Shown here in pieces: positions 15,102 through 22,217 of a DNA stretch of 49,930 nucleotides. How positions within the stretch are numbered: position 1 is the stretch's first letter; each line of letters opens with the position of its first letter. The notes below the pieces were generated by a model. That model did not search any database, had not been told where the DNA came from, and worked only from the letters and a program-made list of their open reading frames with translations. Source of the DNA: CAYMOV01 sp964392085 (GTDB taxonomy: Bacteria; Oederibacteriota; Muellerivitia; Muellerivitales; Muellerivitaceae); assembly GCA_964392085.1 (NCBI GenBank), contig CAYMOV010000012.1, positions 1-49,930 of the forward strand, written 5' to 3'. A program made the translations under genes and the position numbers.

Positions 15102-16610
15102 TTATTCCCCGGTTTGAAGGATTCCATAGAGGGTCGACCCATCCCGCCAGATGAAGAGCCGGATGCCCTTCTTCAAATCGCCATCGTTCAGGGCCTGTTG
15201 CAGGCTCTTCGCCGTAGGCACGTCCCTGTCCCCCACCTTCAACACCACGTCCCCGGGCCGAAGACCGGCCGCCGCCGCGGGACTTTCCTGCCCCACCTGG
15301 AGCACCACGGGCCCCCTCGGCGCCGAAGGCGGCAATTGCACCCGTATTTCAGGTGTCTGGTCCTGGTAGAGGAACCCCGGATCCGTCCGGGTGTCCACCG
15401 GGGCCATCGGCGCCCTTTTTGTGACATGGGTCGGTTCAGGATCATCGGACAGGGCCTGGAGGGTGATGGTCGTGGTTATTTCCTTCCCCTCGCGCAGGAC
15501 CTCCACTTGGGCCTGGTCCCCCGGGGCCTTGGTATAGAGCTTAGCCACGAGGTCGCTGGCGCTGTCGACGGGTTCCCCGTCGAAGGTGAGGACGATGTCC
15601 CCGGGCTTCAGGCCCGCCTTATCGGCGGCCTCGCCCGCGTTGATGCTCGAGAGGAGGGCGCCCGCGGTGCTGTCCAACCCGAAACTCGCGGCCATCCTGG
15701 AATCCAACGACTGGACCACCGCCCCAAACCCCGCCCGGACCACCTTGCCCTGGCTCGCCAGGTCCTGGGCCACCTTTTTGGCCACGTTGGCGGGGATGGC
15801 GAATCCGATCCCGATGTTGTTGCCCGATTGGCTGTAGATGGCCGTATTGATGCCGATGACTTCCCCCCGCAGGTTGCAAAGGGGCCCCCCTGAATTGCCG
15901 GGGTTGATGGAGGCGTCGGTCTGGATATAGCTCGAGTAGGGGCTGTTCTCGTTCAGGTTCACGGTCCGTCCCTTGGCCGAAACGACCCCGCTGGTGACCG
16001 TATGGTCGAGGCCAAAGGGGTTGCCGATGGCCATGACGGATTGGCCCACCTGGATGGCGTCCGAGTCGCCCAAGGGGACGTTGGGAAGGCCGTTGCCCGC
16101 CTCAATCTTGACGAGCGCGATGTCGGTCTTTGGATCATTCCCCACGACGCGACCGGCATAAGTTTTCCCGTTCTCCAAAAGGACCGTCAGCTTCTCGGCT
16201 TTGCTCACCACGTGGGAATTCGTGAGGATATACCCGTCCGGAGTGATCAGGAAGCCGGACCCCAGGCTTCGCTGTTTCCGCTGGATTTGCTGGGGTCTCA
16301 TGTTCTGCCCATAAAACCAGTTGAAGAAATCGTTCATGTCCCCCGGGCCCTGGAAGCCCTGGAGATGCTCCGTCCATTCCGAGGAAATGTTCACGACGGC
16401 CGGCGAGACCACCTTGGCCACCCGGATGAAGGCGCTTTCTTGGATGAGGGCCGCGTTGTTGGGGGGAAGGATGATGCTGGGGGATTGGTTGAATTTAAGG
16501 GGCGGTTCCGCGGCCCAGGCCGCCTGGAGCCCCATCAGGAATAAGGTAACCGTGAGAAGCCGGAAGGCCACCCTATGGGGATTATCGCGGGAAGCGGGGG
16601 GGGCGGTCAT
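15102..16610 (-). CDS. htrA: Periplasmic serine protease Do, HtrA/DegP type
   Basis: The 502-residue protein has a signal peptide ending near AWA (residue 33), a trypsin-like domain with His133 (TNSHVV), Asp163 (KTDIALV) and Ser240 (NPGNSGGP), and two PDZ domains (about 295-385 and 410-500). It degrades or refolds misfolded envelope proteins in oligomeric cages. The ATG at 16610 is preferred over the one at 16640 because GGAGG lies 6 bases upstream. Its first 29 bases overlap the end of hspR, so it is the last gene of a sigma factor-hspR-htrA operon and is probably stress-induced. Confidence 0.95.
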   Translation of the reverse strand: MTAPPASRDNPHRVAFRLLTVTLFLMGLQAAWAAEPPLKFNQSPSIILPPNNAALIQESAFIRVAKVVSPAVVNISSEWTEHLQGFQGPGDMNDFFNWFYGQNMRPQQIQRKQRSLGSGFLITPDGYILTNSHVVSKAEKLTVLLENGKTYAGRVVGNDPKTDIALVKIEAGNGLPNVPLGDSDAIQVGQSVMAIGNPFGLDHTVTSGVVSAKGRTVNLNENSPYSSYIQTDASINPGNSGGPLCNLRGEVIGINTAIYSQSGNNIGIGFAIPANVAKKVAQDLASQGKVVRAGFGAVVQSLDSRMAASFGLDSTAGALLSSINAGEAADKAGLKPGDIVLTFDGEPVDSASDLVAKLYTKAPGDQAQVEVLREGKEITTTITLQALSDDPEPTHVTKRAPMAPVDTRTDPGFLYQDQTPEIRVQLPPSAPRGPVVLQVGQESPAAAAGLRPGDVVLKVGDRDVPTAKSLQQALNDGDLKKGIRLFIWRDGSTLYGILQTGE

Positions 16611-16950
16611 TCGGTTCCTCCGGTGGATGGGAGCTTTCATTACTGGGGTTTGACGCCTGGGGGCCTGAAAAGTTCCTTTGGAAGATCTTCTCGGCCATTT
16701 GGGGGTCGCACTCGGACAGCTCCACCAGCAGTTGGACCCCTGCTAAATTGACGCCCTTGACCCGCACCAGGTAATTGATGCACTCGAGCCGGTCCACATC
16801 GACCTGGCAATAGAGGCGGGTTTTCCGGATCGAGCGGCAGGGTCGGATCAACCCCAACCGCTCATACTGCCGGATGGTCTGCTCATGCAGGTCCAAGAGC
16901 CGCGCCACCACGCCGATACTGTAGATCGGATCGTACGGATCACATTGCAT
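16582..16950 (-). CDS. hspR: MerR-type heat-shock repressor HspR
   Basis: The 122-residue protein has the HspR signature: YSIGVVARLLDLHEQTIRQYERLGLIRPCRS (winged HTH) with RLYCQVDVDRLECINYL and a GVNLAGV segment. HspR binds HAIR inverted repeats and represses chaperone or protease genes, usually together with DnaK. It lies between a sigma factor (9-base gap upstream) and htrA (29-base overlap downstream). The C-terminal 35 residues are Ser/Pro/Glu-rich and likely disordered; their DNA also encodes the start of htrA. A HAIR-like site in the operon promoter suggests autoregulation. Confidence 0.88.
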   Translation of the reverse strand: MQCDPYDPIYSIGVVARLLDLHEQTIRQYERLGLIRPCRSIRKTRLYCQVDVDRLECINYLVRVKGVNLAGVQLLVELSECDPQMAEKIFQRNFSGPQASNPSNESSHPPEEPNDRPPRFPR

Positions 16951-16959
16951 GGCGGCGGA

Positions 16960-17811
16960 TCAGTCCACGTAGTCCCGAAGGGCTTCGGTATCCTTGAGGC
17001 CCCTCAGTTTCTTCACCGCCCTCTCCTCGATTTGGCGCACCCGCTCCTTGGAGATCTTCAGTTCCTTGCCGATCTGGTCCAAGGTGCGGGCTTCCCGCCC
17101 ATCCAGGCCGTAGCGCCAGGTCAGGATCTGGCCGTCCCGGGGGTTCAGGGTCTTCAGGATACCCTGAAGCTTCTCGCCCAACCGGCGGTCCATCAAGGCC
17201 TTTTCGAGGGACTCCACCGTTTGGTCGCTTTTCAGGAACTCCAGCAGGGGCCTCTCACCCTCCCCCACCAGGGTGGTGTCGAGGGACAGGTAACCCATGC
17301 TGAAACGCCTCATGTCATCGAGGGATTCGCGGGTCAGGTCGGCCCCTTTCATGAACTCAGCGTCGGTGACCGCGCGCCCCTTCTTTTCCTCCAGGGCCCT
17401 CATGCGCTTCGAGGCTTTCCGCATCTTCTTCACCTGGCTCTGGGGAATGCGCACCAAATCCGCCTTATCCAGCAATGCGGCCAGGATGGTCTGGCGGATC
17501 CACCAGACCGCGTAGGAAACGAACCGTACCCCCCGTTCGGGGTCATAGGTCCGGGCGGACTTCATGAGGCCGAGGTTGCCCTCGTTAATGAGGTCCAGGA
17601 ACGAAAGCCCCCGGTTCCGGTAATGCTTGGCGACCGACACCACGAACCGCAGGTTGGCCTCGACCAACTGGTTCAGGGCGTTTTCCTCTCCGGAACGAAC
17701 CTTGCGGGCGAGGGTCTTTTCTTCCTCGGGAGTCAGAAGGGAAACCTTTGCGATTTCCCGGAGGTAGGTTCCGAGGGCTTTATCTTCGTGCAGGGATGGT
17801 ATGCGGTCCAT
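16960..17811 (-). CDS. Sigma-70 family RNA polymerase sigma factor, group 2-like
   Basis: The 283-residue protein has regions 1.2 (LGTYLREIAKVSLLTPEEE), 2 (NLRFVVSVAKHYRNRGLSFLDLINEGNLGLMK), 3 and 4 (RTLDQIGKELKISKERVRQIEERAVKKLR). It lacks region 1.1 and the non-conserved insert of primary sigma factors. In region 2.4 the normal WIRQAITRAI reads WIRQTILAALLDKADLVRIP: the Gln is kept but the Thr that reads the -10 is Leu, so its -10 choice may differ. It leads an operon with hspR and htrA, which argues for an envelope or heat-stress sigma factor. It is not the only sigma factor expected in the cell. Confidence 0.9.
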   Translation of the reverse strand: MDRIPSLHEDKALGTYLREIAKVSLLTPEEEKTLARKVRSGEENALNQLVEANLRFVVSVAKHYRNRGLSFLDLINEGNLGLMKSARTYDPERGVRFVSYAVWWIRQTILAALLDKADLVRIPQSQVKKMRKASKRMRALEEKKGRAVTDAEFMKGADLTRESLDDMRRFSMGYLSLDTTLVGEGERPLLEFLKSDQTVESLEKALMDRRLGEKLQGILKTLNPRDGQILTWRYGLDGREARTLDQIGKELKISKERVRQIEERAVKKLRGLKDTEALRDYVD

Positions 17812-17854
17812 GGAGGCTCCCCTTTGGTGACTTCATTTAATCTTGTGTTGGCAT

Positions 17855-17884
17855 AATATAAAACCTGAGCCAGAACGTGTCAAG
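17855..17884 (-). promoter_or_regulatory. Sigma-70 promoter overlapped by a HAIR-like operator
   Basis: On the minus strand, TTGACA (17883-17878) and TATATT (17860-17855) are 17 bases apart, a near-consensus housekeeping promoter 44 bases before the sigma gene ATG. The same bases hold CCTGAGC-N7-TGTCAAG (17864-17884, plus strand), which matches the HspR HAIR consensus CTTGAGT-N7-ACTCAAG at 10 of 14 positions with the exact 7-base spacing. Binding there would cover the -35 and spacer, as expected for repression by the hspR product of this operon. Confidence 0.65.
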
Positions 17885-17923
17885 TAATATAATAATATGT
17901 CATTAGAAAATAATCCCGTTGTT

Positions 17924-18967
17924 TCAAGCGTTTACGGCTCTTCCTTTAAGGAGATCTTGAAGGGTATCCAGATAGAGAGCGGCGGATACGGCCAAGGGGA
18001 TGAAGAAATAGATCACCCGAAAGAGGAGGGCCGCCACGAGGGCCTTTTCCTCAGCCACCCCAAATGCCCCAAAGGTCACGGTCATCAGTCCCTCCATGAC
18101 CCCCAGCCCTCCCGGAAGGATATTCACCGTGGAGGATAGGAACGCCAGGGTGAACCCCACCAAGACGAAACCCACGCCCAGGTTCACCCCCACCGCCAGG
18201 AAACATTGGTGCAGGGTGAGGGCCGTGAAGAACCAATCGAAGGAGACCCACAGCAGGGCCAGGCCCATGGGACCCCAACCCTGGTGCAGGAGGAGGGTGG
18301 AGGATTCCAGGTTCCGCTCGATCTCCTCGGCTCGGCCGGGCTCGAAGGGCCTGCGGAGGATCCGGGTCCGCACCCAAGCCGTGACCCACACCAAGCCCCG
18401 GGTCACCCAGCGACGGGTCGGTCCATGGAAAAAAGCGGTGGCCATCAGAGCGACCAGGGTCACCAAAAAAGCCAAGGCCCCCCAGATCAAGGCCTGGCCC
18501 AACCCTCCCTGGAGCCCCGGTTGGGTCCGGAGGAACAGGAGGCCCGATAGGCAGATCAATCCCAGCACCAGGTTCGTCAACATGCTTTGGGCCACGGAGA
18601 GCGGCACCACGACCGAGATCGGGATCTTGCGCTGCTTGAACAGGTAGGCCCGCACCGCCAGGCTGGAGAGGCCGCCGGTGGACACCACATAGTTGAACGT
18701 CGAGGAGATCAGGGTGATGGAGAACAACTTGGGGAAATTCAGGCGGTGGTGCGTGATCTGGAACAGCGCGGAGAAGGAGAGGGCGATCGATAGGTAGGAA
18801 ATCGACATGCAGACCAGGGCCGTAGCGACCGCTCCCAGCCGGAGCTGGTCCAACACATCCAACAGTTTGGGCCCGTCGGTCAGGAGCGCCGAGACGAGGA
18901 TCACGGCCACCAACCCCAGGGCGAAAAGCCCCAGGGCGAAGGTCAAGCGTTTGGAGGAGGATTTCAT
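17924..18967 (-). CDS. LPG-synthase-TM/UPF0104 integral membrane protein
   Basis: The 347-residue protein has about eight hydrophobic segments and the family motif VNILPGGLGVMEGLM near the C-terminus, as in the flippase-like domain of MprF and related AglD-type proteins. It has no aminoacyl-transferase domain, so it is probably a lipid or polyprenol-linked substrate translocator rather than a lysyl-PG synthase. I chose the ATG at 18967 over 19057 because a terminator (19055-19086) sits where the longer form would begin. The gene is on the same strand as the histidine kinase gene but is cut off from it by that terminator. Confidence 0.82.
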   Translation of the reverse strand: MKSSSKRLTFALGLFALGLVAVILVSALLTDGPKLLDVLDQLRLGAVATALVCMSISYLSIALSFSALFQITHHRLNFPKLFSITLISSTFNYVVSTGGLSSLAVRAYLFKQRKIPISVVVPLSVAQSMLTNLVLGLICLSGLLFLRTQPGLQGGLGQALIWGALAFLVTLVALMATAFFHGPTRRWVTRGLVWVTAWVRTRILRRPFEPGRAEEIERNLESSTLLLHQGWGPMGLALLWVSFDWFFTALTLHQCFLAVGVNLGVGFVLVGFTLAFLSSTVNILPGGLGVMEGLMTVTFGAFGVAEEKALVAALLFRVIYFFIPLAVSAALYLDTLQDLLKGRAVNA

Positions 18968-19054
18968 CGTTCGCTCACCCGCCCACCGGTCTCCCGAACA
19001 TCCACCGCGTCCCGGTTTCCGGGTTTGGACCCTTCCACCCAACGGGGTTTCCAC

Positions 19055-19086
19055 CAAAAAAAAACCCCCGGAGCAAACCGGGGGTT
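19055..19086 (-). terminator. Rho-independent terminator of the gyr-kinase operon
   Basis: Stem AACCCCCGG/CCGGGGGTT with a 6-base loop. On the minus strand it is followed by a run of about ten T. It lies 23 bases after the stop of the kinase-like gene (19110). Confidence 0.92.
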
Positions 19087-19109
19087 GATCGATTCGGCTC
19101 GGGGCTTCC

Positions 19110-22100
19110 CTATTCGATCAAATCGCCGGACCCACCCCCGCTGTCCTTCTCCAGGTCCTTCACGATGGGGGACGACGAACCCAATCCCTGCGGGGGCTTC
19201 GGCACGGAAGGCGGCGCGGCGGTCGGCGGTATGGGGACCGCCGGTTTCGCCGTGTCGGTCTTAAAGCCGTCCTGGTTGTCCAAGTCGAGGATCCCGGGGG
19301 GTGGGGCTTGCTTCATGGCGGTTGGGACGATTCTCGGCGCGGGAGGGACACCGGCGCCTGGGGGCGGCGGCACGGAAGGTACGGCACCGGGTACGGGCGG
19401 GACCTGTGGCTTGACCGTCGTCACCGGGGGAGGCGGTGGTGTCGTGGGAACCGTCGGGGGACCTCCGGCCGCGGTCGGCGGCTTCACCGGAGCGGGAGCC
19501 GGTACGGCTCCCGGAGCCGCGCCGGGCACCGGCGGTTTGGAGGACAACAACGCGTCAAGGCCGGCCCCGGGCACCAGCGGACGGACCGCGGGCGGCGGCA
19601 CGGGCATGGGCGCAACACCCGGCAAGGACGGCTTCACCGCCGGGGGCGGTCCCCCCATGGGCGGGACGGCGACGGGCGGCTTTGAAGCCCCACCCAACAA
19701 AGCGTCGAGTCCCCCGGCGGGGATCGGCGCTTTCGGAACGGTCGGCGGCGGCAAGCCCGGAACCGGGGGTTTGGGAACGCCGGGGGGGATCGGGGTGCCG
19801 GGAACCGGCGGTTTGGGAATCCCCGGGGTGGGAGCGGCGGGTTTCGATCCGCCCAAGAAGGCGTCCAATCCCCCGGCGGGAAGCGAATGCTTGGCAGGGG
19901 ATACGGGTGGCATGGACGGTTTCGCGGGGATCCCCGAGGGCGCCATGGTGCCCGGTTTGACCGCGCCCAAGAGACCGCCGGTCACCGGGGGGACCGCCTT
20001 GCGCACCGAGGCCAAAATGGCCTCCGCGGGGTTTTCCTTTTTCTTGTACTGGCTCGGGAAGGTCAACAGGAGCCTCGTACCGGGCTCGGCCTTCTCCGCC
20101 AGGGCCACGCCGCCGTGGGCCGACAGGATGGTCTTGATGAGGGCGAACTTCAGTCCCGTCCCGGCCAATTGGGGTGAGGCGGGGTGCTTGGGATCGTAGA
20201 AATCGTCGAAGAGCTTGGACAGGTACTCGGGCTTGACGATCAAACCCGGGTCCAGGACCGTGACCTTCACGTCCTGGCCGACGGGCTCCACCACGATCGT
20301 GACTTGGGCGTTGCGTGGGGCGTCCTTGATGATCTGGAGGTACAGGATGTTCCAGAGTTGGGTGAAGCGGCGGCGCACGATGGGCACCTTGGAGGGGGAC
20401 CCCTTCTCCTCCACCTTGATCTTGATGCCCTTGATGTCGGCCTGGGGTTGGAAGTTGAAGGCCAGCCCCTCGATTTCCGAGGCCAGGGACGCCGGGTCCC
20501 TCGGGGCGTCGTCCTGCTCGATTTCCACCTGGTAGATGTCCACCAAGTCGTTGATGAACTTCTCGAGCCGGGCGCTCCGGTTGATGACCATCCCGAGGAA
20601 TTCCTGCTGCTTCTCGGTGATGCCGCTTTGGGGGCTTCCGAGGGCCGACGACACATAGCCCTTGATGATGCCCAGGGTGGTCTTGAGCTCCTCAGCCATG
20701 GTTTTGATGGCCGCCACCCGGACCTTCGAGACGTTGATGGAACTGGCGGCCGCCACGACCTGGAGCAGTTTCGACTCGAGCTCCCGGACCTGGGCCACGG
20801 CCTCGTCGGCTTGCTGTTGGATCTTCTGCTTGAGGTCGGACTCGACCTTCTTGGCCTCAGAGTCCTGGTTGGACATGAGGGCCTTGAGCTTGGCGATCTC
20901 ACCCCGGGCCTGCTCAGCCTGCGTGCGCAGGCCGTCGGCCATGCCCTTGAGGGCGTCCATTTCCTTCAGCTTGTCGGTGAGCTGTTGGGCCTTTTGGTCG
21001 CCGTCGGCCTTGGCGTCGCCATACTTCTTCCCCGCCTCCACCAGTTCCTGGTTGCGCTGCTGGAGTTGGGCCATCGCCTTGCGGATCTCATCGTCCTTCT
21101 GTTGCCCCAGGGATTCCTTCTCGCGCTCGAGCCTCTCGGCCCAGCGGGCGGAAACCGACAGGAGCGCCGATACCTCGGGCGCCCCGACCTTGCGGATGGC
21201 TTCCTCGGAAACCTTGCCCTGGCCCGACGCGGCGGACTCGAGGACCTGGAGCGCCGACTTGAGCGGCTTAAGGAAACCCATGAGGAGGATGAAGCCGATC
21301 AGGAGGATCCAGCCGAACGCGCCGATGATGACGAGGAAGAGCAGGTTCCCGGCGAGGAGTTCGGGATTCTTCAGGACCTTGTCGAGGGTCAGGCCCTCGG
21401 CGGCGGGGGCACGGGCGGCCGCGAGGGCGGCGGCCCGCAGTGGGATCAGGTGCACCACGCCGAAATTGCCGACATTCAGCGGAGCGAACACCACGGCTTG
21501 GTCCTGGTTCGACTTGGTCCCGGATTGTTTCGAGCCGAGGTCTTGGAGGACCGAGGCCATCAACGAGTCGTTGTTGGCGTTCAGCGGGTTGTCCAGGAGG
21601 TCCGGGCGGGTCGCGCCGTACACCTTGCCGCTGTCGGCGGCGACCAAGACGGCGTCCCCGCCGGCGGCGATGAGGGGTTTCAGGAAAGCCTCGACTTCAA
21701 GGTCCACACCCACGAACCCACCCGACTCGGCCTTCTCAATGAAGACGAATGAGGGGCGGTTGTTGCGCCGGCTGTAGAACTGGAAAGGCCAATGGGCGGT
21801 TCCGTCGGCGGAGCGCTTGAGGATGTTTTGGAACTCCTCGCTGGCCGCGAAGGTGGCGTCCACGGGGTTCGCGTTCGAAGGGTAGGCCAGCATCGGCGCG
21901 CCGGCTGGGCTCACTTGGAAGACGTCGGAGACCCCGGGATGGGCCGTGACATAGGACTGGAACTCGGCCTCGGAGGTCTTGGTGGCGATCGAGGCGATGT
22001 CCCCGGCGGCGGTTTGGTTGGCCTTGAGGAAGGTCTCCACAACCTGCTGGACCTTCGTCAGGTCCGCGCCGAGGTCCGGCGGCGCGAGGGGCGCCGGGCG

Positions 22101-22217
22101 GACGGGCGCCCGGGCCGCGGGGGCGCCGGTGAGGACGACATAGAGGCCGATCCCGCCGACGGCGAGGATCGGGAGGATCCCGAGGAGGAATAGGAGGGTG
22201 AAAAATTTGCCCTTCAC
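19110..22217 (-). CDS. Degenerate sensor histidine kinase with long proline-rich tail
   Basis: The 1035-residue protein has a transmembrane segment at 5-30, an extracytoplasmic sensor (about 35-290), a second membrane segment (292-316), a coiled coil (about 330-490), DHp and HATPase-like regions (495-725), and a low-complexity tail rich in Pro, Ala and Gly (730-1035). The kinase motifs are broken. The His box reads MAEELKTTLGIIKGY with Glu509 where the phospho-accepting His should be. The N-box Asn is Gln628, G1 reads DPGLIV and G2 reads GTGLKFAL. The tail holds three copies of GLDA(L/F)L at 783-788, 836-841 and 886-891. It starts with GTG inside the gyrA stop (GTGA). It is probably a signalling scaffold, not an enzyme. 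Confidence 0.85.
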   Translation of the reverse strand: MKGKFFTLLFLLGILPILAVGGIGLYVVLTGAPAARAPVRPAPLAPPDLGADLTKVQQVVETFLKANQTAAGDIASIATKTSEAEFQSYVTAHPGVSDVFQVSPAGAPMLAYPSNANPVDATFAASEEFQNILKRSADGTAHWPFQFYSRRNNRPSFVFIEKAESGGFVGVDLEVEAFLKPLIAAGGDAVLVAADSGKVYGATRPDLLDNPLNANNDSLMASVLQDLGSKQSGTKSNQDQAVVFAPLNVGNFGVVHLIPLRAAALAAARAPAAEGLTLDKVLKNPELLAGNLLFLVIIGAFGWILLIGFILLMGFLKPLKSALQVLESAASGQGKVSEEAIRKVGAPEVSALLSVSARWAERLEREKESLGQQKDDEIRKAMAQLQQRNQELVEAGKKYGDAKADGDQKAQQLTDKLKEMDALKGMADGLRTQAEQARGEIAKLKALMSNQDSEAKKVESDLKQKIQQQADEAVAQVRELESKLLQVVAAASSINVSKVRVAAIKTMAEELKTTLGIIKGYVSSALGSPQSGITEKQQEFLGMVINRSARLEKFINDLVDIYQVEIEQDDAPRDPASLASEIEGLAFNFQPQADIKGIKIKVEEKGSPSKVPIVRRRFTQLWNILYLQIIKDAPRNAQVTIVVEPVGQDVKVTVLDPGLIVKPEYLSKLFDDFYDPKHPASPQLAGTGLKFALIKTILSAHGGVALAEKAEPGTRLLLTFPSQYKKKENPAEAILASVRKAVPPVTGGLLGAVKPGTMAPSGIPAKPSMPPVSPAKHSLPAGGLDAFLGGSKPAAPTPGIPKPPVPGTPIPPGVPKPPVPGLPPPTVPKAPIPAGGLDALLGGASKPPVAVPPMGGPPPAVKPSLPGVAPMPVPPPAVRPLVPGAGLDALLSSKPPVPGAAPGAVPAPAPVKPPTAAGGPPTVPTTPPPPPVTTVKPQVPPVPGAVPSVPPPPGAGVPPAPRIVPTAMKQAPPPGILDLDNQDGFKTDTAKPAVPIPPTAAPPSVPKPPQGLGSSSPIVKDLEKDSGGGSGDLIE

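Noticed and set aside
19165..20199. Glycine-rich 344-codon frame opposite the kinase tail
   Set aside because: Mirror image of the proline-rich coding repeats; no independent support.
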